Assembly: GCA_902168105.1 (NCBI GenBank)
Contig: CABHOY010000015.1
Location: 62,001-126,000, forward strand
Source of the DNA: an uncultured Flavihumibacter sp.
Lineage (GTDB): Bacteria > Bacteroidota > Bacteroidia > Chitinophagales > Chitinophagaceae
Direction of reading: 5' to 3'
Length of the DNA stretch: 64,000 bases
Shown: positions 53,272 through 61,496 of the stretch, in pieces
How the letters are laid out: each line of letters begins with the position of its first letter
Position numbering within the stretch: position 1 is the stretch's first letter
The notes under the pieces: generated by a model
The model's input: the letters and a program-made list of their open reading frames with translations, nothing else
Database searches by the model: none
Told to the model about the DNA's origin: nothing
Translations under genes and position numbers: made by a program

Positions 53272-53862
53272 TTAGTAGAGGAAGTCTAATAAAAGCAGGA
53301 CAAAAAGCGGGTAGCCGCTTTTTTGCAGTGAGGTGCGGATGTTCTTGAGTGCCATGACCATTAGATTTTTAACGGTGCTAACAGCCAGGTTCATATGTTC
53401 CGCAATCTCGCTGATGTTAAGGGCCTGTTCCCGGCTCAGGCGGTACACCTGGCGCTGTTTTTCCGGAAGTTGCTGCACGGCGGTATTCACCATGGCCAAC
53501 AGCTGCCTGAACTCCACGATCTCCGCCGTTTTCCCGGTACTTTCTCTTTGCAGCCCCACGGCGTCTATTACCCGCTCGTGAATAGATTGCCGGCGCACAT
53601 AATTTACGGCGCGGTAAAAGCATATCTTTTTGATCCAGGCTGCAGGTTGGGCGACGTCGCCCAGCTGGTCGCGCGAGAGCCATACTTTCAGAAAGGTGTC
53701 CTGCACGAGGTCGTCGGCCACGGCTATAGAGCCGGTAACACGCGCCGCCATGGCCTGAAGGCGGGGAGCGTATAGTTCCACCAGCTGGCTAAACGCGGCT
53801 TCGTCGCCGGCTGCAATGCGTCGATAAAGCTCTGGAGCATCAATAGGTTGTCCGTCGTTCAA
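53272..53862 (-). CDS. ECF sigma factor (Bacteroidota sigma-70 family)
   Basis: 196 residues. Region 2 (about 20-95: FSQLVELYAPRLQAMAARVTGS and DDLVQDTFLKVW) and region 4 (about 125-180: LPEKQRQVYRLSREQALNISEIAEHMNLAVSTVKNLMVMAL) are intact. It heads the FecR/SusC/SusD locus and should direct its transcription when the SusC substrate is present. The hydrophobic C-terminal tail (PLFVLLLLDFLY) is a feature I have seen in other Bacteroidota ECF factors. Confidence 0.93.
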   Translation of the reverse strand: MNDGQPIDAPELYRRIAAGDEAAFSQLVELYAPRLQAMAARVTGSIAVADDLVQDTFLKVWLSRDQLGDVAQPAAWIKKICFYRAVNYVRRQSIHERVIDAVGLQRESTGKTAEIVEFRQLLAMVNTAVQQLPEKQRQVYRLSREQALNISEIAEHMNLAVSTVKNLMVMALKNIRTSLQKSGYPLFVLLLLDFLY

Positions 53863-54239
53863 TAAACCAATATTAAAATGGAAGATGTTGCATTACCCGT
53901 GGGAGAAAACGAATGGTATGAAAAGATTTTGATTGAAACAGAAGCGAATTTCGCCAAATTCTGCGGGAAATGCAAGGTCGGGCGACGAGGATGAAAAATG
54001 AGCAGTAGTTATCCGCGTCAGTATCTGTTGCAGAACGATGTTTACCATCCTAATTGGGTGGTTATGACGCAGGGGTTAAGAATCTTGAATGGTCCACGCC
54101 GTGTTGTATATATTCCGGTTAATCAGATTTGAATTTAAATATCTCTGCTACAGGCAGGCAATAACAAAAAAATCTCTGTTCTTTAAATCCTATATACATG
54201 AAACAATTATTACTAACTTAATCCTTAAATCAAGCTATA
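53863..54239. other. Intergenic region upstream of the sigma factor and the Crp-like gene
   Basis: 377 bases between divergent genes, which should hold both promoters. The only open frame of note is a 38-codon stretch at 53878-53994 on the plus strand (begins MEDVALPVGENEWYEK, contains CGKC). It starts 16 bases from the sigma gene start and may be a short remnant, but there is no further support for it. I see no clear TAnnTTTG box on either strand. Confidence 0.3.
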
Positions 54240-54815
54240 ATGAGCCACGAACAGTTCTTCCGGCAAGTCCGCACGTACTATCCGATCACCACTGAATCGG
54301 AACAAGCCTGGGCTGGCTTGCTAAAGGAGAAAACGTACTGCAAGGGAGAACTATTGGTCACAGAAGACCAGATACCACGCAAATTTGCTTTTATCTGCCG
54401 AGGACTGGCTTATCAGTCGTATTTTCCGCCTGAAGGCGAGATGATCATTAAATACTTTTTCCCTGAAAACCGTCTGGCGGCATCGGTCATCGCGACTATG
54501 ACCGCTACTCGAAGTAAGTTCGCCATTACCGCCATTGAAGACACCACGGTGTTAGAATATGATTTCAGTGCGTTTAGGAAACTCGTCGACACACACGAGG
54601 ATATCGCCTTGTTTTACATCAATTATCTGGAAAAGCATTGGGTAGTTGAAAAGGAACCGCTGGAAATCGCTTTTCGCTCAGATACCGCCGCTACACGTTA
54701 CCAGCAATTCTTGCTGTCACACGAGCAAATTCTACCCCGCCTGAAGAAATACCATATAGCTTCCTATCTTGGAATTACGCCCACTCAATTAAGTCGTATC
54801 ATCAGCGGAAAATAA
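54240..54815 (+). CDS. Crp/Fnr-family transcriptional regulator
   Basis: 191 residues. N-terminal cyclic-nucleotide-binding-like beta-roll (about 20-115, LVTEDQIPRKFAFICRGLAYQSYF), a dimer helix and a short C-terminal helix-turn-helix (YHIASYLGITPTQLSRIIS). It lacks the arginine and glutamate pattern of cAMP-binding CRP, as is usual for the Bacteroidota branch. No target is evident. A small DUF1801-type gene follows 120 bases downstream on the same strand. Confidence 0.88.
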   Translation: MSHEQFFRQVRTYYPITTESEQAWAGLLKEKTYCKGELLVTEDQIPRKFAFICRGLAYQSYFPPEGEMIIKYFFPENRLAASVIATMTATRSKFAITAIEDTTVLEYDFSAFRKLVDTHEDIALFYINYLEKHWVVEKEPLEIAFRSDTAATRYQQFLLSHEQILPRLKKYHIASYLGITPTQLSRIISGK

Positions 54816-54935
54816 TTTTCCGTTTCTCAACATTTGTAAATTTTTTTCCGGCGCGGATTTAATAATTTGGCATTATTGATCCAGTTGAGGTCTGTAATAT
54901 TCGGGCATCGCAAACACAATAAAAAAAGAAAACAA

Positions 54936-55292
54936 ATGAGTACAAAAAAGGTAGATGACTTCCTGACAAAATTGGAGCATCCATTAAAAAAAGAGATGGC
55001 GGTGCTGCGTGATACGATTATGAAAGTGCACCCTGAAATTACAGAAGATGTGAAATGGGGCGGCCCTAGTTTCTATTACAAGGGAGATATCGCCACTTTC
55101 AGCCCGCGTGTCAAAGATGCAGCGGTGTTGGTCTTTCATCAGGCGGAAGGACTGAGTGGGGGAGAAGTGCTGGAACCCGCACCGAAGGGTAAAGCCTATG
55201 CCAAATTCAAAAACATAGCTGAAGTTGAGGCAAAAGGCAAAGACCTTCAGGCGATAATTAAGCAATGGATTAAACTGATGGACAAATCATAG
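54936..55292 (+). CDS. DUF1801-family small protein
   Basis: 118 residues from the ATG at 54936 (MSTKKVDDFLTKLEHPLKKEM); the open frame extends 23 codons upstream but in a sequence without family pattern. The conserved core ITEDVKWGGPSFYYKGDIATFSPR and VLVFHQAEGLSGG place it in the DUF1801/YdhG-like group, whose function is unknown (possibly iron-sulfur or heavy-metal related). A second, more distant member is at 59897-60286 in this window. Confidence 0.85.
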   Translation: MSTKKVDDFLTKLEHPLKKEMAVLRDTIMKVHPEITEDVKWGGPSFYYKGDIATFSPRVKDAAVLVFHQAEGLSGGEVLEPAPKGKAYAKFKNIAEVEAKGKDLQAIIKQWIKLMDKS

Positions 55293-55589
55293 GGACATGA
55301 AGATTGTGTTTACAATTCGGAGATGAGAAAAGATGTCCGGAAGTGCTGGATATTATCCAGGTTGATTTTGGTTACAGCTATTTTCATAACATAAATGTTC
55401 GCAAATTTAATTACACAACTGTTTTAGGTCGACATAGCATTCGTGCAAATACGAACAAGGACTGTTCACTCCTGGACGTTTTTACTGGCCCAATACCGCC
55501 TATATTTACGTCCACAAAGATTCTTCAAAAAAGGCACAGTCATTGAGGGCTATTAGCACCTGGGTCCCCCCCGGGATAAACTCAATGCT

Positions 55590-56213
55590 ATGAAAAAAAC
55601 TTTAATGTTACTATTATGCTTTTGGGCGCTGCGTTCGTTTGGACAGGGGCAAACCGGGTTTAATCCGGAAACATGGAAAGCGCCATATTATTTGCCTATC
55701 GAAGGATGGGAAATCGAGCGTTTCTCTATGCCGATCGACTTCGCACCTGCTATTCCTTATAAAGGGGTGGAGGATATCCGCTTTGCTCAGGGATGGGGTG
55801 AATCTGGCCATCAGAATTACTGGTCGTACTCTTTCTTATGGTACATAGAAGGAGCACAGAAGCTCAGCGCTGAGATCATTGATAAGAATTTAAATGCTTA
55901 TTATGATGGACTGATCGGCCGCAACATTGAAAAACGGAACATTCCTGCAGGTATGGTCACTAAAACTGACACGCGGATAAAGAAGCTTGGAAAACCACAG
56001 AGCGGCGATGAAGCGACCTATTCAGGCACTGTCAGCATGCTTGATTATATGGCTAAAAAGCCTATGGTGCTAAATTGTATGATACACGTTATCAAATGCC
56101 CTGGGATGATTAATACGATCATTTTGCATCAGCTTTCTCCACAACCTTTTACTAGTCCGACATGGACAAAGTTGAAAGCACTTAGAGAAAGTTTCAGCTG
56201 CAATAAACAATAA
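55590..56213 (+). CDS. Secreted hypothetical protein
   Basis: 207 residues with a clear signal peptide (cleavage after RSFGQ). Mature protein is rich in aromatic residues (WKAPYYLPIEGWEIERF, HQNYWSYSFLWYIEG) and ends with CNKQ. I recognise no family motif. It is probably periplasmic. The 300 bases upstream (55293-55589) hold no gene I can support. Its end converges with the alpha/beta hydrolase gene, with a terminator between. Confidence 0.65.
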   Translation: MKKTLMLLLCFWALRSFGQGQTGFNPETWKAPYYLPIEGWEIERFSMPIDFAPAIPYKGVEDIRFAQGWGESGHQNYWSYSFLWYIEGAQKLSAEIIDKNLNAYYDGLIGRNIEKRNIPAGMVTKTDTRIKKLGKPQSGDEATYSGTVSMLDYMAKKPMVLNCMIHVIKCPGMINTIILHQLSPQPFTSPTWTKLKALRESFSCNKQ

Positions 56214-56217
56214 CACA

Positions 56218-56272
56218 ATCTAAAATGTGCAGATAAAATGCAGGTAACAACATTTATCTGCACATTTTAGAT
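56218..56272. terminator. Bidirectional hairpin between convergent genes
   Basis: A 20-base arm at 56218-56237 (ATCTAAAATGTGCAGATAAA) pairs perfectly with 56253-56272, with a 15-base loop. It lies between the ends of the secreted protein gene (56213) and the hydrolase gene (56286). The stem is AT-rich and very long for a terminator. Confidence 0.7.
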
Positions 56273-56285
56273 CGCGATGAAGTCA

Positions 56286-56987
56286 CTAAAGCCTGTTTAG
56301 AAAACTTTCCATTAGCATATTAAATTCCTGGGGGTTCTCCATCATAGGCGCATGGCCGCATTCAGGCAAATACACTAGCGTAGCATTTGGTAACATATGC
56401 TTAAACTCTTCAGCAACGCTTGGCGGAGTGATCCTGTCATCAGCACCCCAGATCAAATGCACCGGCATGGTCAGTTCTGGAAGCTCCTTCGTTACATATT
56501 CTCTTTGAGCCGTCTTAGCTGTTTTAACAATCCGGAAACACTTCGCGTTGTCACCCACAATAGCGAATACTTCGTCAACCAGCTGACTCGTAGCTGTCTT
56601 CGCATCATAAAAAGTATACTCAACCCGTTCCTGGATATACGAGCGATTGTGCCGTCTTGGAAAGCTTCCTAGCGTATTGTTTTCATACAGACCAGAACTG
56701 CCCGTAAGGATCATAGCCCTCACATTTGCTGCATACCGGTGTGCATAAAGAATAGCGACGTGGCCACCCAGTGAATTGCCTACTAATACAACATCAGTCA
56801 GGTTATTAGAAACTATATAATGATGAAGCGAAGCTACCAGGTAATCTAAAATACCCTGATCATGTTCATCATAGATAGGCAAAGGCGGCACGTGAATATT
56901 GTACTCGTTACCAAAATGGTCAATTACCCCACCCCAATTACTTAAGCCGCCAAAAAGGCCGTGCAACAACACCAGGCTTTGTTTCAT
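56286..56987 (-). CDS. Alpha/beta hydrolase
   Basis: 233 residues. Nucleophile S72 in VGNSLGGHVAIL, acid in WGADDRITPP and histidine in CGHAPMMENP near the C-terminus complete the catalytic triad. LLHGLFGGLSNWGGV at the N-terminus supplies the oxyanion hole. No signal peptide. The substrate is unknown; MhpC/BioH-like esterases are the closest group. A Crp/Fnr-type regulator gene lies 45 bases upstream on the same strand. Confidence 0.9.
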   Translation of the reverse strand: MKQSLVLLHGLFGGLSNWGGVIDHFGNEYNIHVPPLPIYDEHDQGILDYLVASLHHYIVSNNLTDVVLVGNSLGGHVAILYAHRYAANVRAMILTGSSGLYENNTLGSFPRRHNRSYIQERVEYTFYDAKTATSQLVDEVFAIVGDNAKCFRIVKTAKTAQREYVTKELPELTMPVHLIWGADDRITPPSVAEEFKHMLPNATLVYLPECGHAPMMENPQEFNMLMESFLNRL

Positions 56988-57032
56988 TTTTTCCTACAAA
57001 GCTAAAAAGCTGGAAAGCGCCAGTGTGTGATT

Positions 57033-57644
57033 TCAATCACAAAAGTTTTGACCTTTGTTGAGGATGAGCAATCTTGCCCTGCTAATGGCCTCACGGCTTA
57101 CGTACAGATACTTTGCAATGTTGGTGAGAGAGATCTTCTTTATAATAGTAGGTCTGTGCTTTAATAGAAACTGGTAACGTTTTACCGGACTTTTTAAGGA
57201 AAGAATATACTGGTGCTCAAATGTTTGTTCCGCTACTTCCTGATATATCTGTAAGTTCACAGCAGATAAACTCATGTGCAGGTCATACAGCGGCTGCAAC
57301 TGTTTTATATTAATCCTCCTGATGGCAGAATCTTCCAGTGCGGTGATACTAATAGCTGAAGGGGCCATCTTGTAATAGCTCTCACAATTCGCCAGAAAAT
57401 CATCAGAGAAACTGAATCTGATGATCTTTTCATTTCCATCATCATCAATGATCGTAAATGCAAACTGTCCGGACATGACGAACGCCGCATACCGGGCTAC
57501 CTTGCCGTAACGTAAGAAACTCTCACCCTTTTTGATTGTTTTAACCTTTGTGAGTTTGTCCAGCAATGCCCACTCCGCATCCGATACAATGGGATATTTA
57601 CTCTTAAGTGGGAGATACCAGTCGGGAGAATTGTTTTTCATCAT
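57033..57644 (-). CDS. Crp/Fnr-family transcriptional regulator
   Basis: 203 residues. Beta-roll effector domain (about 25-120, GESFLRYGKVARYAAFVMSGQF) and a C-terminal helix-turn-helix (ISLTNIAKYLYVSREAISRARLL). This is the second Crp/Fnr-type regulator within 3.5 kb; the other is at 54240. It lies directly upstream of the alpha/beta hydrolase gene and may regulate it. The C-terminus ends in a free cysteine (GQNFCD). Confidence 0.88.
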   Translation of the reverse strand: MMKNNSPDWYLPLKSKYPIVSDAEWALLDKLTKVKTIKKGESFLRYGKVARYAAFVMSGQFAFTIIDDDGNEKIIRFSFSDDFLANCESYYKMAPSAISITALEDSAIRRINIKQLQPLYDLHMSLSAVNLQIYQEVAEQTFEHQYILSLKSPVKRYQFLLKHRPTIIKKISLTNIAKYLYVSREAISRARLLILNKGQNFCD

Positions 57645-57734
57645 TTTACGATTTTCACCGCGATAAAGCTAGATATTTGATCACAGCTGTCAAAATTATA
57701 TTAAGTCTATTCATAGCTGTTGCGAGACAATAAC

Positions 57735-57892
57735 CTATTCAAATTTACCATCCGCTTTAAGTCTTTTCAAACTTAAGACATCAACTTTCTTCATTCTTAT
57801 TTTTACCTCATTCCTAATTACCTCATTCAGGACAATAGAATCGCCGTTACAGTCGCAAGAATAGGCCCTCTCGGTATTATTATACGTCAATG
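57735..57892 (-). pseudogene. Possible gene remnant downstream of the DUF3592-like gene
   Basis: On the minus strand a stretch that ends at TAG (57735-57737) reads as protein-like sequence (TYNNTERAYSCDCNGD, then NEVIRNEVKIRMKKV and LKRLKADGKF) but has no start codon except an internal ATG. It overlaps nothing and continues, in a different frame, from the end of the gene at 57893. It could be the C-terminal end of a broken gene. Support is only the look of the sequence. Confidence 0.25.
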
Positions 57893-58399
57893 CTATCTTC
57901 TGCTCTTGGGTGTAAACAGTGACCGCAGCCCATTTTTAAACATACTATATAATGTGCCTGCGCCTACCAGCAGCATAGGCACACCTATGAAAGCATACCA
58001 GAGCGGATGATCTTTACCTTTATAATATTCCAGCTGCGCGCAGGGGTTATGGGTAAAGTGGACAGTAGGATCATTAGGATCATACCATACGTCAATTTCT
58101 TTTCCTTTAGGCATGGTGTTGACGGTAAACTTGTCGTGATAGTCTCTTCCATTCACGGTATATACATACTTGAATGTATTCATATCGGTGGCTTTGCTGC
58201 CGCGTATCAGCTTTAACGTGGAATGCTCATAGTCATCCGCGATCCGGCCTTTAGTTTTCAAGCCGTTTTTGCATAGTTGTTCATACATAGTCTTATTCTT
58301 CTTTGAAGGAGAGGTAAGTCCCATGTCTGACAATTGCCATCCTGCCCAGGTGAGTACAAGGCAAATTATTACTTTGATGATTGTCCCTTTCAGGTTCAT
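57893..58399 (-). CDS. DUF3592-like membrane protein
   Basis: 168 residues. One helix near the N-terminus (about 8-25) and a second near the C-terminus (about 135-155), with an extracytoplasmic beta-rich domain between them that includes TFKYVYTVNGRDYHDKF and IDVWYDPNDPTVH. This topology and the YDPNDP motif match DUF3592 proteins, whose function is unknown. It stands alone on the minus strand next to the SMI1/KNR4 gene. Confidence 0.72.
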   Translation of the reverse strand: MNLKGTIIKVIICLVLTWAGWQLSDMGLTSPSKKNKTMYEQLCKNGLKTKGRIADDYEHSTLKLIRGSKATDMNTFKYVYTVNGRDYHDKFTVNTMPKGKEIDVWYDPNDPTVHFTHNPCAQLEYYKGKDHPLWYAFIGVPMLLVGAGTLYSMFKNGLRSLFTPKSRR

Positions 58400-58446
58400 A
58401 GGTATTTCGATTTAAGGAAAATAGGAGTTTGCAAATATTTCGAATT

Positions 58447-59415
58447 TTACTCGTATCTGCTGATCTCTTCAAAGATTTGCTTTCTATGGTCTTCGGTAAA
58501 TTCAAACCCACCGGAAGATCCCTTTGTTATTTGCTTATTCTCTACTCTGATGTCAAACCAGTCCTCGAAGAAATCGGCATAACCCCCTGTTGATATTTCG
58601 TTGTTCCCCAGGGCGACCATTGGTACATAACCTTCCACAAAAACGTCTTTTGAATCTATTTTCTCATTGCGGGATAACAGATAAAACTGGATATCATAAG
58701 CAAGGTATGAAAGAGGGTCTTCATGCAGCGCAAAATATCCTTTTTCTTTTGTGAGTTCGGTAAAAAGGTTTCTTAAAACCTTATCGAAATCGACAGCTTT
58801 TTCTTTTTCAAGATATTGCTGGAGTATATCAGAGAATCTACCTGTCTTAAAACTTTGAAGCGCATCGGCGAGTTCCTGGTCGGAGTCGTCATAAACGCTT
58901 TCATTTACAAGACCTCTGATGAAGGTCTCAAAATCTTTAGCCAAAAAGGTCTTCTTATAATCCGATTCCTGGTCAACGTGCACCACTTCCGGCTCTCCAT
59001 CTTTACCGCACTTTGAATAGTCCAGCATTACCATGTCATGTCCTGCAGAAGGACAATCGCAGATATAAACGCCTGTGTCAGGGTATCCCCAGTCATCGAT
59101 CATAAATCGACTGCCGAATTTGCCGCATAAGGAATGTGCCTTAGTCTTCCCGATGCCCATGATACCTGAAATAGCAATATGGTCGTCTGCCCAGGATGTA
59201 TGTTCGCTGGTAGGGAAGCAGGTATTATGTGGAATGCCGCCATTATGCAATTTCATTAACTCAATGTAGGATGCAGGCAATTTGAAGCCCAATTCCTGCT
59301 CAACAGAAGCTATAAGTTTATCAGAAGGAGCCTTGCTGACATATTCCTGTATTGCGTACTCACGATCATCCCAGAAGTTGGAGAGGTCAAAGTTTTTAAA
59401 TATTTCAGTTTTCAT
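58447..59415 (-). CDS. SMI1/KNR4-family protein
   Basis: 322 residues. The SMI1/KNR4 (SUKH) fold at about 15-175 has the family pattern: LIASVEQELGFKLPASYIELMKLHNGG at the start and GKTKAHSLCGKFGSRFMIDDWGYPDTG in the middle, with a C-terminal extension of about 140 residues that is rich in charged residues. SUKH proteins often act as immunity proteins against contact-dependent toxins. I see no toxin gene next to it, so its role is open. Confidence 0.85.
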   Translation of the reverse strand: MKTEIFKNFDLSNFWDDREYAIQEYVSKAPSDKLIASVEQELGFKLPASYIELMKLHNGGIPHNTCFPTSEHTSWADDHIAISGIMGIGKTKAHSLCGKFGSRFMIDDWGYPDTGVYICDCPSAGHDMVMLDYSKCGKDGEPEVVHVDQESDYKKTFLAKDFETFIRGLVNESVYDDSDQELADALQSFKTGRFSDILQQYLEKEKAVDFDKVLRNLFTELTKEKGYFALHEDPLSYLAYDIQFYLLSRNEKIDSKDVFVEGYVPMVALGNNEISTGGYADFFEDWFDIRVENKQITKGSSGGFEFTEDHRKQIFEEISRYE

Positions 59416-59896
59416 AGAGTAGTATTGTAAATTATCTCAATATATACATAAAATGAAAAGGTTCCAATTTTGGACGATCCATGGCGCCGCATTTCTATGG
59501 TCCTTAACGAAATTGTTGGCTATCAAATGAACCAGGGTATAAACATTCTTAAATTACAACCTTGACCATCTGTTATATAGACGAGGCGCTGGAGGCGTAT
59601 CAATGACGGCTGGCGGCCACGTTTTCCGCATTGGTAGCCGCCGGTTGTGGATAATAACGGACTGAAATACAGCAGGTTTACTGGACCGCTGAAGTACCCT
59701 TTCTATTGCCGGTTCCCATCTGAATACACTTCAGGATTGAATTATACATCCCCAAAGCAATACCCGATCAAGTCCACCTCCTCTCCGGTCATACGCCATG
59801 TACACAGCATAGCTGCTACGGGTGCACAGCTTATATTCGCCTCCCTGAAGCGCGTTTTTTGCCGTATCTTAATAGCTCATAAGAAACCTACCCAGG
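59416..59896. other. Intergenic region without a supported gene
   Basis: About 480 bases between divergent genes. A 108-codon open frame starting at 59647 overlaps the start of the next gene and does not look like a protein. I see no repeats or strong hairpins. It must contain the promoters of the SMI1/KNR4 gene and the DUF1801-type gene. Confidence 0.4.
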
Positions 59897-60286
59897 ATGG
59901 ACCAGACAATACAGGAATACAACGATGCGATGTCAACCGAAGACAAATCGATCTGCCAAAAGCTGCGCCATGAAATCGATAAACATTTAACCGGAGCAGA
60001 AAGTAAGATCTGGCACCGGCATCCGGTATGGTTTATCAACGGCAATCCTATTGTAGGATATAGTAAGCTGAAAGGAGGCGTCCGGCTGCTATTCTGGAGT
60101 GGTCAGTCTTTCGATGAGCCTGACCTGTTACCCGAAGGGAGTTTCAAAGCTGCTGAAGCACGTTATACAGATGTAAACCAGGTAGACACAGACCACCTTA
60201 AACGTTGGCTGGATAAGTCAGTAAAGATCCAGTGGGACTATAAGAACATCGTTAAAAGAAAAGGGGTGCTGGAGCGGCTTGTATAA
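59897..60286 (+). CDS. DUF1801-family small protein
   Basis: 129 residues. Conserved pattern LRHEIDKHLTGAESKIWHRHPVWF and IVGYSKLKGGVRLLFWSGQSFDE mark a DUF1801-type domain, more distant from the copy at 54936 than from typical family members. An internal ATG at residue 12 could be the true start. Function unknown. It stands alone. Confidence 0.8.
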   Translation: MDQTIQEYNDAMSTEDKSICQKLRHEIDKHLTGAESKIWHRHPVWFINGNPIVGYSKLKGGVRLLFWSGQSFDEPDLLPEGSFKAAEARYTDVNQVDTDHLKRWLDKSVKIQWDYKNIVKRKGVLERLV

Positions 60287-60453
60287 TTGTCTATAAACCT
60301 CTCTTAACGATGCTTCCGGAGATTTAGATAGCTTAAGCAGGATGCTTCATTATTAAACAGCATCTGGACAATTATCGTATATTAGTTGTTATGTTATTAC
60401 CTTCGGATAGATCATACCAGCAAACCAAACGTGTTAAGAAGGGTAAAGAGAAA

Positions 60454-60610
60454 ATGAATAGTGACTTCGAATCCCTTGCTCAATGGATAAATAGTAAATA
60501 TGATGTTCTACCCATCAGCAAAGAAAACTTTGATACCAATTATGAAAGTAAATGGTATTACTATTTTAGATGATACCGGTATTAGAATTAGCCTTACATG
60601 GAAGTTTTAA
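60454..60610 (+). pseudogene. Small gene apparently broken by a frameshift
   Basis: An open frame from ATG 60454 reads MNSDFESLAQWINSKYD and on to ESKWYYYF, then stops at 60571. In the +1 frame from 60566 the sequence continues as LDDTGIRISLTWKF and ends at TAA 60608-60610. The joined sequence looks like one small beta-rich protein of about 52 residues, interrupted at a run of T (60564-60567). It may be a pseudogene or a sequencing error. An upstream ATG at 60391 would add 21 residues. The 300 bases before it hold nothing else. Confidence 0.35.
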
Positions 60611-60611
60611 A

Positions 60612-60938
60612 TTAGCTGCTTCTATGAAAAACATGCAGGAAAGCCTTTTTTATCTTATTATATATTTCAACAAGTGTAACGGTTGCTTCCGTGCTGATGG
60701 TATTGATGATGATCCACTTTATAGAATATCTGGCCGATGATATCGCGAAGATGTATATAATTTCGGATGAAGTTGCATGCTCGTCACAACGGTACACTTC
60801 ATCTATCGTAAACTCTTTTGTATATAACTTATTATCACCTGGATTGTACTTAACCTGTTCTGATGCTTCGAAACCCAGACTATACCCTCGGTCAATTAAA
60901 TCATCTATAATAGCACTTAAATTATCTACCTGTTCCAT
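60612..60938 (-). CDS. Small conserved hypothetical protein
   Basis: 108 residues. The pattern (IIDDLIDRGYSLGFEA, then KEFTIDEVYRCDE and FAISSARYSIKWIIINT) resembles a family of about 105-residue Bacteroidota proteins that databases often label phosphoribosylpyrophosphate synthetase. That name is doubtful because the size and motifs of a PRPP synthetase are absent. It has no signal peptide. The gene starts 40 bases downstream of the lipoprotein gene at 60979 on the same strand. Confidence 0.65.
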   Translation of the reverse strand: MEQVDNLSAIIDDLIDRGYSLGFEASEQVKYNPGDNKLYTKEFTIDEVYRCDEHATSSEIIYIFAISSARYSIKWIIINTISTEATVTLVEIYNKIKKAFLHVFHRSS

Positions 60939-60978
60939 TAATGATATTTTTCTCTTGTCTCCGGTAACAGCTATGCTA

Positions 60979-61386
60979 TTACTTCCAACTGCCCATAATT
61001 GAAATATTCAAACTATCATTTTTAACTTCCATATCTATAGGGAATACTATTTTGTACTCGTCCATATTTATCTGGCAGCTGCCGATATATCCCGTTGAAT
61101 CTCCCCATAACTGAACGTGATATGCTTTCTTATACAGCGCCATCGGTACTGCCGGATCTACCTTGAATGAAGCAGGCAATGTGAGATCGCTGGGATATAG
61201 GTCAGTACTGGCCAAAGCGACCGACTTGTTATCATCAAAAACTTCGAGGTGAAGTTTCTGATGAACTGTAGTCTTTCGTTCGTAATTATTCAGCCTGATT
61301 GTTTTTAAACTAAAAGAGATATCGTCCCTGGTGCAGCCTGCAAACAGCGTAGCCATAGATAAAACGATCATTTTATTCATTCTCAT
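60979..61386 (-). CDS. Putative lipoprotein of unknown function
   Basis: 135 residues from the ATG at 61386 (an alternative ATG is two codons downstream, and the open frame also extends 12 codons upstream). The signal peptide ends in a lipobox FAGC. The mature part is beta-rich (ISFSLKTIRLNNYERKT, LHLEVFDDNKSVALAS) and may be a small immunoglobulin-like domain. No family recognised. Confidence 0.65.
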   Translation of the reverse strand: MRMNKMIVLSMATLFAGCTRDDISFSLKTIRLNNYERKTTVHQKLHLEVFDDNKSVALASTDLYPSDLTLPASFKVDPAVPMALYKKAYHVQLWGDSTGYIGSCQINMDEYKIVFPIDMEVKNDSLNISIMGSWK

Positions 61387-61496
61387 TAATTTTCTTTTGT
61401 AGTTGAACATTAACTCCGGCATCCGGCCAATCTACCGGAAGTCCATAGTATATAATAAGGCCTTTTTTATAAGCCGTTTGATCAGGATGAGATGCA

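Noticed and set aside
59647..59973. 108-codon open frame before the DUF1801-type gene
   Set aside because: It overlaps the start of a well-supported gene in another frame and has no family-like pattern.
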